From JAWKJY01 sp041393535 (GTDB lineage: Bacteria; Actinomycetota; Thermoleophilia; Gaiellales; Gaiellaceae), in the NCBI GenBank assembly GCA_041393535.1, contig JAWKJY010000006.1, positions 1 through 64,000 on the forward strand: a stretch of DNA of 64,000 nucleotides, read 5' to 3'. The notes under the pieces were generated by a model. It saw only the letters and a list, made by a program, of their open reading frames with translations, did not search any database and had not been told where the DNA came from. The translations under genes were made by a program, and so were the position numbers. Below, in pieces: positions 1-10,572 of the stretch. Positions within the stretch are counted from its first letter, which is position 1. The number at the start of each line of letters is the position of its first letter.

Positions 1-3000
1 TCGGCGGCGGCCTCCTGCGCGGGCGCCTCGGGCTCGGCCTCCGCGGGCGACGCGCCCTCGTCGGGCTCGCCCGCCTCGCCCTCGCCCGCCGCGTCGTCGT
101 CGGCCGCGGCCTCGCCCTCGACGGCCGCGCCGGGCGTGCGCCTGCGCCGACCGCCGCGCCTGCCGCGCCGCGTCCGCTTGCGGGCCGCGCCCTCGCCATC
201 CTCGCCCTCGCCGGTCGTCTCGCCGGCCTCGCCCTCCGCGGGCTCCTCACCGGTCTCGCCCTCGACCGGCTGGTCGCCGTTCGCCTCGCCCTCTGCGAGC
301 TCATCCCCGGACGCGGGCTCTCCCTCGACCAGGGCCCCCTCGCCCTCGGCCGGCTTGCGCCTGCGGCGGCCCCCGCGCCTGCCCCGGCGCGTCCGCTTGC
401 GCGCCTCGCCCTCGCCCTCGGTGCCGTCGCTGTCGCCCTCGGCCTCGGCCTCGGCGTCCGCTCCCTCGGGCTCCGCCGCCTCGACGGGGCGCGTCGCACG
501 AACACGCTCGGGGATCGTGAGGAGGCCGCGCGCGTCCTCCTCCGCGATCAGGACGCTCGCCTCGACCGGGGGTGGCGGCGGTGCCGGCAGGTCGACGAGC
601 GCCGCCCAGGCGCCGCCCAGCTCGGCGCGCTCGACGCGGATCCGGGCCTTCTTGCCGACCCGGTCGGCGGCGCCGCCGACGACGACCGCGTACCCGTCGA
701 GCTGCGCGACGGCCGCGCCGGTGTCGAGCGCGTCGCGGGAGGCGAGCTCGACCTCGAGCTCCTGCCCCTGCTCGACCGGCAGCCCGCGCGTGCGCATCGC
801 CTCGGCCGATCCCTCGGCGACGACCTTGACGTGGTCGGAGGCGACGTCCTCGACGGGCTCGAGCGCGAACGAGCGCCCGGTCTCCCGCTCGAGCTCCGCC
901 ATCCGCGTGCCCGCGGAGCCGACGAGGATCGCCGCGATCCGCGGGTTGACCTCGATCCGGAACGCCTCGGCCTGGGAGCGGCCCAGGTGAGCGCGCAGGA
1001 CCCGCTCGGCGTCGATCGCGTGCGTCTCGTCCGAGACGAGCACGCCGTCGCCGTGGCACTGCGGGCAGCGCTTCGTGAGGATCTCGCGCGGCCCGTCGGT
1101 GACGTTCTGGCGCGTCATCTCGACCAGCCCGAGCGGGGAGATCTCGACGACGTAGGTCTTCGTCCGGTCGCGCTCGAGCTCGAGCTTCAGGGCCTCCTCG
1201 ACCTCGCGCCGGTTCTTCGGGTTCGCCATGTCGATGAAGTCGATGACGATGATCCCGCCGATGTCGCGCAGGCGAAGCTGGCGGACGATCTCCTTCGCCG
1301 CCTCGAGGTTGTTCTTCGTGATCGTGTCCTCGAGCCGCGTCTGCGAGTTCTTGCCGCGCGCGCCGACGAAGCGCCCCGTGTTGACGTCGATCACCGTCAG
1401 GGCCTCGGCGTAGTCGAAGATCAGGTACCCGCCGGAGGGCAGGTCGACGCGACGGTCGAGCGTCGAGCGGACGGCGTGCTGGACGCCCGACGCGAGCATC
1501 AGCGGCTCGGCGTCCTCGTACAGCTCGACGTGCGCGGCGAGGTCCGGCGACGTGCGCCGGAGGAAGCCGACGATGCGCTCGTAGGTCGGTCGGTGGTCGA
1601 CGACGAGCCGCTCGAAGTCGCGGATGAAGAGGTCGCGCACGATCCGCAGGGGCAGCTCCGCCTCCTGGTAGACGAGCGACGGCGCCGGCGCGTCCTCCTC
1701 GCGGCTCTTGATCGTCTGCCAGAGCTTCCACAGCAGGTCGACGTCGCCGGCGATCTCCTCCTCGGTGGCGCCCTCGGCCGCCGTGCGGACGATGATCCCG
1801 CCCTCGGGCAGCTCGAGCCCCTTGCAGATCCCCTTCAGACGGTCGCGCTCGCCGTCGGAGAGGCGGCGCGAGACGCCGATCCCCTCGCCGTACGGGACGT
1901 ACACGACGAAGCGGCCGGGCAGCGAGATCTCGGTCGTCAGCCGCGCGCCCTTCGTGCCCATCGGGTCCTTGACCGCCTGCACGAGCACGCGCTGGCCGCG
2001 GGAGATCAGGTCCTGGATGCGGCGGTTGTGCTTCTTCCCCTCGAGCTCGGGTGCGACGATCTCGTCGACGTAGAGGAAGCCGTTGCGGCCGAGGCCGATG
2101 TCGACGAACGACGCCTCCATGCCCGGCAGGACGTTGTCGACGACGCCCTTGTAGATGTTCCCGGCGACGGAGCGGCGGCCGCGCCGCTCGAGGTAGACCT
2201 CGACGACGGCGCCGTCCTCGATCACGGCGACACGCTGCTCGCCGACGTCGACGGAGATCAGCATCTCCTTCCTCACCGGAGGGAGGGACGAGCGCTTCGG
2301 CGTCGCGCGGCGGCGGCGCGTCTTCGCCGCCGACTCCTCGCCGTCCTCGTCCTTCTTGCGGCGGCTGCGGGTCGCCTTCTTCTTCGGCTCCTCGGCCGTC
2401 GCCGCCGCGCCCTCGGTCGCCGCCGCCGCCTCGCCCTCCGCGGCCGGCTTCTTGCGCCTGCGGCGGCTGCGCTTGGGCTTCTCCTCGCCCTCGCCCGGCT
2501 CCTCGCCCTCGCCCGGCTCCTCGCCCTCGACGGCCTCGCCCGCCGCGGGCGCCTCCGCCTCGGCGCCCTCCGCCGGCGCGGCGGCCTTCGTCGTCCGACG
2601 ACGGGTCCGCTTCGGCTTCTCCTCCGCCGGCGCCTCGCCCTCCGCGGCAGCCTCCACCGGCGCGACGGCGGCCTCGCCCTCCGCCGCTGCCTTCGTCGTC
2701 CGACGACGCGGTCCGCTTCGGCTTCTCCTCCGCCGCCGCCTCGCCCTCCGCGGCAGCCTCCACCGGCGCGACGGCGGCCTCGCCCTCCGCCGCTGCCTTC
2801 GTCGTCCGACGACGCGGCCGCTTCGGCTTCTCCTCCGCCGCCGCCTCGCCCTCCGCGGCACCCTCCACCGGCGCGACGGCGGCCTCGCCCTCCGCCGCTG
2901 CCTTCGTCGTCCGACGACGCGGCCGCTTCGGCTTCTCCTCCGCCGCCGCCTCGCCCTCGACGGGCGGCGCGGCGGCTGCCGCCCTCGGGCGCCTCGGTCG

Positions 3001-3246
3001 CGGCCGGGCGCCGCGTGCGCCGGCGCGGCGCGGGCGCCTCGGCCTCGCCGCCCTCGGCGGCCGCGGCGGTCACGGTCTCGGCAGGATCGGTGGCCGCGGC
3101 CGCCGTGCGACGGCGGCGCGGCTTCGGGCCTCTGGCTCAGACGTGGCGTCGCCCGCCGGTGGCGGCGCGTCGCTCTCCGACTGCGCGTCCGGGGCGGCCG
3201 TGTCCGGCTCCTCCCCCTTCTTGCGGCGACGAGGCCAGAGCGGCAA
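1..3246 (-). CDS. rng: Ribonuclease E/G family protein (3' end outside window; N-terminal extension frameshifted)
   Basis: Endoribonuclease of the RNase E/G family, processing rRNA and mRNA. The conserved core begins near 2264 (MLISVDVGEQ): an S1 domain (GNIYKGVVDNVLPGMEASFV), the two catalytic-Asp motifs IDVNTGRF and IIVIDFIDM, and the zinc-link RCPQCHGDG. The tail is Arg/Glu/Ala-rich with repeated RRGRRGGRRRR blocks and runs off base 1. Upstream of the core lies an Ala/Glu/Lys/Arg-rich extension of about 330 residues. A TTG at 3246 preceded by AAGGAG (6-nt spacing) is the best start. The extension is spread over three frames: about one base missing near 3124, one extra near 2979, and one extra near 2709, where one copy of a 105-nt repeat is 106 nt. 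Such Arg/Ala-rich tails are common in actinobacterial RNase E and bind RNA or partner proteins. The core call is secure; the extension structure is inference. Confidence 0.9.
2590..2958. repeat. 105-nt (35-codon) tandem repeat inside the RNase E/G extension
   Basis: The block beginning gtcgtccgacgac starts at 2590, 2695, 2801 and 2906, so the periods are 105, 106 and 105 bases. Each unit encodes, on the minus strand, about 35 residues with EEKPKR, RRRTTK and AAAEGEAA segments. The 106-base interval breaks the frame by one base. Near-identical copies point to recent expansion and are also a typical place for assembly error. Confidence 0.85.
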
Positions 3247-3496
3247 TGAGGTCTCCTTCCGGCCTGCGCCGGGCGCCTGGCGCCCGGCCGCTGGCCCCGC
3301 GCACGGGCGGAGGCGGGCCTGGGTCGGCACGCTCGAGCGGGCGGAGCGTCGCAGCCCGGGAGGGCGCGACCGACGGCCGCGAGCGTGCGTGCGTTGAGGA
3401 AAGCCGTGGGCATCACGGGAATGCCTTGCCGGGGGTGGGGCTCGCCCGCGCGGGCGGGATCCTGCCGGCGACGTGCCCAAGGCTACCAGTGACGGA

Positions 3497-3679
3497 TCAG
3501 GCCGCGGCCTCGTCCGGAAGGACGAGCCCGGCTTCCTGCAGCTTGCCGGAGAGGCGCGCCCAGGCCCACGGCTCGAGCTCCGCATAGCGGCTCCCGGCCG
3601 ACCTGGTCGCCTCGAGGTACTCGAGCCAGGCCTCGACCGCCGCGTCGCGGGAGATCGCCCCGTCCGGTCGAGCGTCCAC
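3497..3679 (-). CDS. Small hypothetical protein (60 aa)
   Basis: Sixty-residue acidic, Ala/Trp-rich protein (contains AVEAWLEYLEATRS and WAWARLSGKLQEAG), predicted helical, with no signal peptide or cysteines. ATG start at 3679; it lies between the DUF697 gene and the RNase E/G gene, all on the minus strand. The composition and third-position GC look like coding sequence. Function unknown; it may be co-transcribed with the rod-shape operon. The 250 bases between it and the RNase start (3247-3496) hold no recognisable gene. Confidence 0.55.
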   Translation of the reverse strand: MDARPDGAISRDAAVEAWLEYLEATRSAGSRYAELEPWAWARLSGKLQEAGLVLPDEAAA

Positions 3680-3724
3680 GGGGAAAGCGTAGGACCCCGG
3701 TCGGACGGACGGCGCGACGGCGGC

Positions 3725-4594
3725 TCAGCCGTCGAGCGCGGGCTCGCCGATCGGCTCCGCGACGGCCGGCGCGTCGACCGCCTGACGCTCGGCCCAGCGC
3801 AGCGCGGCCTCGCCGATCGCGCGCGTCCCGCCGTAGGCGACGGCGCCCTTGAGCGCCCAGCCGGGCCCGGGGACGACGCCGAGCAGCTGGCGGGCGACTG
3901 CGCGCATCCCGAAGCCGACGCCGACGACCGCGACGAGCTCCTTCAGCCGGCCGCGGTCGAGCACGATCCCGTGCAGGGCGGCGATCCGCGCGGCCAGCCG
4001 CAGCTGGTTCAGCGTCAGGACCGGCAGGTCGGCGCCCGGGACGAAGACGGCGGCGCCGACGCCGCCGTTCAGGGTCGAGTAGTGGCCCGTCAGGGCGTGC
4101 GCGATCGGCCGGCGCAGGGCCGGGAGCGCGCGACCGAGCGCCCAGCCCCCGGCGTCACGGCCGCGGCGAGCCGCTCGAGCACGGTGTCGAGCGGCAGCGG
4201 CGCGCCCGCCTGCACGCACGCAGTCGGTCGCGAGCACGTACGGCGGCGGCTCGACCGCCTCGCCCTCGGGGGCGCCGAGCAGGAGCGCGACCAGCCGCAC
4301 CCTGCGGCGGTCGGCGAGCCGGCGCGCGGCCTCCTGCGCCGGCGCCGCCTCGGGCCCGTCGAGGCAGAGCACGAGCGCGGCGGCGTCGGTGAGGTCGGCG
4401 ACCTCGACGGGCCGGTCGACCCGCAGCCGGAGCGCGGGCGTGTCGGGTGCCGCGCCGAGCGCGCGGCGCAGGCGCTCGCACGCATCGGGGTCGCCCGCCA
4501 GGACGAGCGGGCGCAGCGCGTCCTCGCCCTTCAGCTCCTGGAGCAGCCGCTGGAGCGCCCGCCCCTGGCCCGTCAGCGCGCCGAGCGAGCTCAT
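3725..4594 (-). CDS. DUF697 domain protein (two compensating frameshifts)
   Basis: About 290 residues. The N-terminal half (MSSLGALTGQGRALQ onward) resembles a Rossmann-like regulatory segment without a P-loop. The C-terminal half (HYSTLNGGVGAAVFVPG, RLAARIAALHG, LKELVAVVGVGFGMRAVARQ) is a hydrophobic DUF697-type domain, usually attached to GTPases and predicted to be membrane-associated. The ATG overlaps the rodA stop (ATGA at 4591-4594), so it is the last gene of the mre-rod operon. The reading frame leaves and returns: near 4215 a GCGTGCGT duplication shifts it, and near 4150 it is restored. The total span is still a multiple of three, as expected for two compensating sequencing indels. 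Precise role unknown; a wall or division accessory role is inference from context. Confidence 0.75.
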   Translation of the reverse strand: MSSLGALTGQGRALQRLLQELKGEDALRPLVLAGDPDACERLRRALGAAPDTPALRLRVDRPVEVADLTDAAALVLCLDGPEAAPAQEAARRLADRRRVRLVALLLGAPEGEAVEPPPYVLATDCVRAGGRAAAARHRARAARRGRDAGGWALGRALPALRRPIAHALTGHYSTLNGGVGAAVFVPGADLPVLTLNQLRLAARIAALHGIVLDRGRLKELVAVVGVGFGMRAVARQLLGVVPGPGWALKGAVAYGGTRAIGEAALRWAERQAVDAPAVAEPIGEPALDG

Positions 4595-5775
4595 CGCTCG
4601 AGCCTCAGCCGGCCGCGGACGTGGATCGCCTGGAGCAGGCCCATCAGGGCGAGCATGGTCAGCATGGAGCTTCCCCCGTAGGAGACGAATGGCAGGGTGA
4701 TCCCCACGACGGGGGCGATCCCGATCGTCATACCCACGTTGACGACGATCTGGAACAGGAACACGACGACGATCGACCCGGCGAGGATCGCCTGGTACAG
4801 GCTCGGGGCGATCGCGATCACCTTGATCCCCCGCCAGAGGACGACGGCGTAGAGGAGCAGGAGGATCGCCGCGCCCAGGAAGCCGCGCTGCTCGGCGAGC
4901 GAGCTGAAGATGAAGTCCGTCTGGTGCTCGGGCAGGTAGTTGAGGTTCGTCTGCGTCGCGCCCGCCTCGCCGCGCCCGTGCAGCCCGCCCGCGCCGACGG
5001 CCGTGATCGACTGGGTGACGTTGTAGGTCGTGTCGCTCGGGTCGCTCGACGGGTCGATGAACCCGACGAGGCGGTCGACCTGGTACGGCTTGAGCACCTG
5101 GATGTCGTTCGCCGGCAGGACCCAGAGCACCGCCACCGCGAGCACGAGCGTGACCGAGCCGAGCCAGGCGAAGTACTTCCACGGCGTGCCGGCGAAGATC
5201 AGCGCGCCGACGAGCGCGGCGACGTAGACGAGCGAGGTGCCGAAGTCGGGCTGGATGAAGATCAGCACCGCCGGGATGCCGATCACCCCGAGCGCGGAGC
5301 CGATCGCGCGCCAGCCGATCCCCGTGCGCGCGCGGTCGGCGAGCACGGCGGCGAGCATCACGATCGCCACGACCTTGCCGAGCTCGGACGGCTGGAGCTG
5401 GTAGAAGCCGAGGTCGATCCAGCGCCGCGAGCCGCGCACGGCCTCCGTCACGAGGACGACGCCAAGCAGGACGACCACGAGCGCGAAGCCGACGTAGCGC
5501 AGCCGGCGCAGGGCCTCCGGGCTGACCCACATCAGGGCGAGCATCGCGACGACGCCGAGCCCGACCGCGAGCGCCTGGCGCGTGAAGAAGAAGTTCTCGT
5601 CGCCCGGGATGTCGTCGCGCGTGACCGTCTTCACGATCCAGAGCCCGTAGCCGACGAGCGCGCCGACGGCGAGCATCAGGACGTAGTCCATGTGCAGGAC
5701 GATCTCGCTGACCGCGGCGACGACGCGCCGCTCGCGGCCGCGCGGGACGTGCAGGACGCCGGGGCGGCTCGCCAT
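4591..5775 (-). CDS. rodA: Rod-shape determining protein RodA (SEDS peptidoglycan glycosyltransferase)
   Basis: SEDS-family integral membrane glycosyltransferase of the elongasome, polymerising lipid II into glycan strands with PBP2. 394 residues with about ten membrane segments. Diagnostic stretches are GSRRWIDLGFYQLQPSELGK, FIQPDFGTSLV, LPEHQTDFIFSSLAEQRGF and PFVSYGGSSML. The ATG at 5775 overlaps the stop of the PBP2 gene (ATGA), implying translational coupling. Family identity (RodA rather than FtsW) rests on position directly after mrdA and mreBCD. Confidence 0.95.
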   Translation of the reverse strand: MASRPGVLHVPRGRERRVVAAVSEIVLHMDYVLMLAVGALVGYGLWIVKTVTRDDIPGDENFFFTRQALAVGLGVVAMLALMWVSPEALRRLRYVGFALVVVLLGVVLVTEAVRGSRRWIDLGFYQLQPSELGKVVAIVMLAAVLADRARTGIGWRAIGSALGVIGIPAVLIFIQPDFGTSLVYVAALVGALIFAGTPWKYFAWLGSVTLVLAVAVLWVLPANDIQVLKPYQVDRLVGFIDPSSDPSDTTYNVTQSITAVGAGGLHGRGEAGATQTNLNYLPEHQTDFIFSSLAEQRGFLGAAILLLLYAVVLWRGIKVIAIAPSLYQAILAGSIVVVFLFQIVVNVGMTIGIAPVVGITLPFVSYGGSSMLTMLALMGLLQAIHVRGRLRLER

Positions 5776-7793
5776 CAGTCCGAGCTCCCCGCGGTGCCGA
5801 TCTGGATGTCCTCGCTCGAGAGGTCGAGGCCGAAGTAGGCCGAGAGGACGTCGTAGGCGATCGGGGCCGCCGACTCGCCGCCGAAGCCGCCGTTCTCGAC
5901 GAACGCGCAGATCGCGATCGGCTCGCGGCCGCGGCTGATCTCCGCGAGCACCTGCTTGCTCACGGTCGCGTCGACGGCGGGCGCGTAGCCGCACCACCAC
6001 GCCTGGTCGAAGTTCTGCGCCACCGGCTTGTTCGTGATGCTCAGGTAGCCCTTCGGCAGCGAGACGAACTTCTCGGCCGTGCCGGTCTTGCCGGCGACGG
6101 GGACGGGGAAACGGCTGAAGACGCGGTAGCCGGTGCCGTTCGCGTCGTGCGTCGCGTCGAAGAGGCCGATCCGCACGGCCTGGACGCTCTCGGGCGTCAG
6201 GCCGATGTCCTGCGCGGGCGCGGGCGCGAAGCGGCGCAGGACGACCGGCTGCTCGGCCGAGCCGACCGACTTCTCGACCTGTTCGACCATGTACGGCGTC
6301 GGGAGCTCGCCGCCGTTCGCGAGCATCGCGTAGAGGCGCGTGACCTGGAGCGGCGTCGCGAGCATGTAGCCCTGGCCGATCGCGAGCTGGACGGAGTCAC
6401 CGGACGACCAGCCGCGGAAAGCGCCCTTGGGCAGGATCGACGTCTTGCGCTTCCACTCCGGCGTCGGCAGCAGGCCGTCCGACTCCGGGCCGACGTCGAT
6501 CCCCGAGAACTCGCCGAAGCCGAGCCGGCGCGCCCACTCCTGGAGCGGGCTGCCGCGGCCGCCGGGGAGCGAGTAGAACTGGTAGCCGATGTCGTAGAAG
6601 ATCGTGTCGCACGACGCCGCGAGGGCCTCGCGCAGCGTCATCGGCCGGTTCATCTCGGGATCCCAGTTGCGGAAGACCTGGTTGTCGAACTCGCGCTTCG
6701 GCACGCACTGGTTGATGTCGCCGGGCCGGAGGATCGGCCGCTCACCCGTCCGGGAGAGCTCGTTCATCGCCGCGAGCGCGGTCACCGGCTTGAACACCGA
6801 GCCCGGCGGGTAGAGCGCCTGCATCGCGCGGTTGATGCTCGGATAGTTGAGCTCCGCCTGGACGTCGGGGTCGCCGAGGCCGGCCTCGTCGAGGCGGTCC
6901 TGCGAGACGCGGCCGACGAAGACGCCGGGGTTGTAGGTCGGGTACGTCGCCATCGCGAGGATCGCGCCCGTGTTCGCCTGCATCACGACGACGGCGCCGC
7001 CGCCGGCCGCCCAGCTGACGTTCTCCTGGTCCGACGGGCGGACGAGCCCGGACGCGGCCCGCCGGACGCCGTTCTCGAGCGCCGCCTCGGCCGCCCGCTG
7101 CAGGTCGGCGTCGAGCGTCAGCCGGACGGAGTTGCCCGGCTCCGCCTCCTGGATGATCGTCGGCGCGCTCTGGGCGCGCCCGAAGGCGTCGACGCGCACC
7201 TGGCCGATCGCGGGGACGCCGCGCAGGTAGCGGTCGAACGAGAACTCGACGCCCGACTTCCCGATCTCGTCGCCGCCCCGGTACTCCTTCGGGTCGAGCC
7301 CCTTGAGCTCGGCCTCGCTGACCTCGCCGACGTAGCCGAGCAGGTGCGCCGCGAGCGTGCCCTCGGGGTAGCGGCGCAGCTCCGTGTCGTCGACGAAGAC
7401 GCCGGGGAAGTCCGTCAGGTGCTCGTTGATGTAGGCGACCTTCGCGTCGCGGACCGCCGTCTTGATCGTCACGGGCGTCAGCAGGTCGGTCCCGATCGCG
7501 TCGACCCGGCGGCGGATGTCCTTCTCGCGCAGGTCGAGCAGGACGGAGAGGCGCTGGATCACGTCGTCGCGCTGCTCCTTCGAGATCGAGTTCGGCCAGA
7601 ACTTCAGCACCGTGCCGGGCGTGTTCGTCACGAGGACGTCGCCGTTCCGGTCGAGGATCGCGCCGCGCGGCGCGTCCTCGCGGAAGGTGCGGATCTGGTT
7701 GTTGCGCGCGTCGGCGAGGTAGTCGTCGCCGGAGATCACCTGCAGCGCCCAGAGGCGGAAGAAGAGGATCGCGAAGAGGACGATCGCGGCCAC
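5775..7793 (-). CDS. mrdA: Penicillin-binding protein 2 (elongasome transpeptidase)
   Basis: Class B PBP that cross-links the glycan made by RodA. Order: one N-terminal membrane helix (IVLFAILFFRLWALQ), a dimerisation domain, then the transpeptidase domain. Active-site motifs: SxxK as PPGSVFKPV, SxN-like as ASCDTIF, and KTG as AGKTGTAEKF. About 672 residues from the GTG at 7793. The frame is open and looks coding further upstream (PPDPRTEEPYRLTPRLAFR) to a possible CTG at 7898 overlapping the mreD stop, so the true protein is probably about 35 residues longer. The stop overlaps the rodA start. Acts at the cytoplasmic membrane with MreC/MreD. Confidence 0.95.
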   Translation of the reverse strand: MAAIVLFAILFFRLWALQVISGDDYLADARNNQIRTFREDAPRGAILDRNGDVLVTNTPGTVLKFWPNSISKEQRDDVIQRLSVLLDLREKDIRRRVDAIGTDLLTPVTIKTAVRDAKVAYINEHLTDFPGVFVDDTELRRYPEGTLAAHLLGYVGEVSEAELKGLDPKEYRGGDEIGKSGVEFSFDRYLRGVPAIGQVRVDAFGRAQSAPTIIQEAEPGNSVRLTLDADLQRAAEAALENGVRRAASGLVRPSDQENVSWAAGGGAVVVMQANTGAILAMATYPTYNPGVFVGRVSQDRLDEAGLGDPDVQAELNYPSINRAMQALYPPGSVFKPVTALAAMNELSRTGERPILRPGDINQCVPKREFDNQVFRNWDPEMNRPMTLREALAASCDTIFYDIGYQFYSLPGGRGSPLQEWARRLGFGEFSGIDVGPESDGLLPTPEWKRKTSILPKGAFRGWSSGDSVQLAIGQGYMLATPLQVTRLYAMLANGGELPTPYMVEQVEKSVGSAEQPVVLRRFAPAPAQDIGLTPESVQAVRIGLFDATHDANGTGYRVFSRFPVPVAGKTGTAEKFVSLPKGYLSITNKPVAQNFDQAWWCGYAPAVDATVSKQVLAEISRGREPIAICAFVENGGFGGESAAPIAYDVLSAYFGLDLSSEDIQIGTAGSSD

Positions 7794-7890
7794 GCCGACG
7801 ACGCCGATCCGGAAGGCGAGCCTCGGCGTCAGCCGGTACGGCTCCTCCGTCCGCGGGTCGGGCGGCAGGAAGATGGGCGGGCCGCCGCGG

Positions 7891-8418
7891 CTAGCCAGCG
7901 AGGATCACCTCCGCGCGCTCCCGCCGCGCGACCGGGAGCAGCCGGCGGACGAGCAGGAAGACCGGGTAGGCGAGCAGCAGGTTCAGCGCGAGCTGGGGCA
8001 GGACGACGCGGGCGACGAGCGGGCCGAGCGGCACGGTCGTCCCCAGCATGAAGTGGACGACCACGGTCGCGACGGCGTAGCCCACGGTTCCGATCGCGAC
8101 CGCGATCATGACGCGCGGCAGCTGGGAGCGCCGCGCGCTCGTCCCCTCGCCGTAGCGGCCGAGCCAGTAGCCGACGAGCGTGTAGAGGAGCGACGTGAGG
8201 CCGAGCGTCCCGAGCGTCGCCGTGTCGACGACCAGCCCGGCCCAGAACCCCCCGACCGCCCCGAGCAGCGGCCCGCGCAGCAGCGCGACGGCGACCAGGG
8301 CGAGCAGCAGGACGTCCGGGGGCCCGTCGACGAGCTCGAGCGGGTTGAAGATCGTCACCTGCGCGATCGCGAGCACCAGCAGGAGGACGGCGGCCTTCGC
8401 GGCGTCGACGGGGCTCAT
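7891..8418 (-). CDS. mreD: Rod-shape determining membrane protein MreD
   Basis: 175-residue integral membrane protein with about five hydrophobic segments, including GPLLGAVGGFWAGLVVDTAT and LPQLALNLLLAYPVFLLVRR, typical of MreD. It bridges the MreB cytoskeleton and the RodA/PBP2 synthase together with MreC. The ATG overlaps the mreC stop (ATGA, 8415-8418) and the stop abuts the mrdA coding region. MreD sequences diverge strongly, so the name rests on topology plus invariant position between mreC and mrdA. Confidence 0.9.
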   Translation of the reverse strand: MSPVDAAKAAVLLLVLAIAQVTIFNPLELVDGPPDVLLLALVAVALLRGPLLGAVGGFWAGLVVDTATLGTLGLTSLLYTLVGYWLGRYGEGTSARRSQLPRVMIAVAIGTVGYAVATVVVHFMLGTTVPLGPLVARVVLPQLALNLLLAYPVFLLVRRLLPVARRERAEVILAG

Positions 8419-9347
8419 CCGACCTCCCGCCGCTTCAGCACGATCACGTCCGTCAGCGAGCCGAAGTCGACGGCCGGGCGGATCGTGATCCGGTAGTAGA
8501 GGTCGATGTCCTGGAGGCCGACGCCCGTGATCGTCCCGATCACGATCCCGAACGGGTAGAGCGACGCGAGCTCGCCCTCGCGCCAGCCGGCCGTGACGAC
8601 CGTGTCGCCGGCGGACACGATCTCCTCCTTGGCGACGCGGTCGAGCACGAGGCCCGAGCCGGAGCTCGGCGCCGCACGGATGATCCCCCGGCTCTGCGTC
8701 TCGAGCACCCGCGCCGTGACGCCCATCTGCTGGTCCGTGAGCAGCGCGACGCGCGAGAGGTCGGGCCCGACCTTGACGACCTTTCCGACGAGGCCGTCGG
8801 GCGTGATCACGGGCGCGTCGACCTGGACGCCGTCCCCGGAGCCGGCCGCGACGACGATCTCCTGCTCGAACGGCGTCGAGGGCACCTGGATCACGCGTGC
8901 CGTCACGCCCTCGTAGCCGTTCGGGAAGTCCTCGCTGCCCTTGTAGTCGAGCAGGCGGCGCAGGCGCGCGACCTCCTCGGCGGCGCCCTGGCTCTCGATC
9001 CGGCCGCGCTGCAGCTCCTCCACCTGCCGGCGCAGCGCCTCGACCTCGGACTTCGCGTCGACGAGGTCGGAGACGTACGTGTATGCGTCCCGGAACGGGC
9101 GCGCGATCCGCTCGCCGGCGATCTGGAACGGGTGCAGCGCCGCCGAGCCGCCGCGCTGGATCGCGTGCAGCGGGCCGCCGTCGGCCTCCCGCAGGTAGAT
9201 CGTCACGAGCGCGAGCGCGACCAGGACCAGGCCGACGACGACCAGGCGCCGCTGCGACTGGTGCTGGCTTCGGTCTGGCGACGATCCCGGCGGCCGCTGA
9301 TCGGACGAGAACGTCCGCGGGAGCCGTGCTGTTCGCTCACGAGGCAC
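8415..9347 (-). CDS. mreC: Rod-shape determining protein MreC
   Basis: 310-residue bitopic protein: cytoplasmic tail, one membrane helix (RLVVVGLVLVALALVTIYLR), a coiled coil (residues about 85-120, VDAKSEVEALRRQVEELQR), then the periplasmic double beta-barrel (VSAGDTVVTAGWREGELASL, FGIVIGTITGVG). It activates PBP2 in elongation. GTG at 9347 chosen; a TACACT -10 box lies 11 bases upstream and no Shine-Dalgarno is evident, suggesting a leaderless or near-leaderless transcript. Confidence 0.93.
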   Translation of the reverse strand: MPRERTARLPRTFSSDQRPPGSSPDRSQHQSQRRLVVVGLVLVALALVTIYLREADGGPLHAIQRGGSAALHPFQIAGERIARPFRDAYTYVSDLVDAKSEVEALRRQVEELQRGRIESQGAAEEVARLRRLLDYKGSEDFPNGYEGVTARVIQVPSTPFEQEIVVAAGSGDGVQVDAPVITPDGLVGKVVKVGPDLSRVALLTDQQMGVTARVLETQSRGIIRAAPSSGSGLVLDRVAKEEIVSAGDTVVTAGWREGELASLYPFGIVIGTITGVGLQDIDLYYRITIRPAVDFGSLTDVIVLKRREVG

Positions 9348-9358
9348 GGTAAGGGCAC

Positions 9359-9364
9359 AGTGTA
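9359..9364 (-). promoter_or_regulatory. Candidate -10 box of the mreC promoter
   Basis: The minus strand reads TACACT here, within CTCTACACTG, 11 bases before the mreC GTG. The same nine bases TCTACACTG occur before mreB. No convincing -35 or ribosome-binding site is visible. Confidence 0.5.
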
Positions 9365-9418
9365 GAGCCCCCACCCCCCACCCACGCACGGGCGAGCGGC
9401 CGGGGCGGGCGGGCGGCG

Positions 9419-10474
<1,056 letters not shown>

Positions 10475-10484
10475 GGGCTGAGTC

Positions 10485-10490
10485 AGTGTA
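10485..10490 (-). promoter_or_regulatory. Candidate -10 box of the mreB promoter
   Basis: The minus strand reads TACACT, a full match to the actinobacterial TANNNT consensus, 10 bases before the mreB ATG. No clear Shine-Dalgarno lies between box and start, consistent with a very short or absent leader. Confidence 0.5.
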
Positions 10491-10572
10491 GAGGAGTCCC
10501 CGAGCCCGTCCGGGCCGGGGGACAGGGATTCGCCGCGGCCGGCCCTTCCCCTGCGTGCCTCGGCTGGCGCGG

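Noticed and set aside
2590..2958. Tandem repeats considered as a CRISPR-like array
   Set aside because: No unique spacers; the units are contiguous 105-base coding repeats matching protein periodicity.
831..3587. Long plus-strand open frame antisense to the RNase E/G gene
   Set aside because: It is a product of very high GC content: Arg/Ala/Pro-biased translation, no motifs, and it lies antisense to a clear RNase E/G core.
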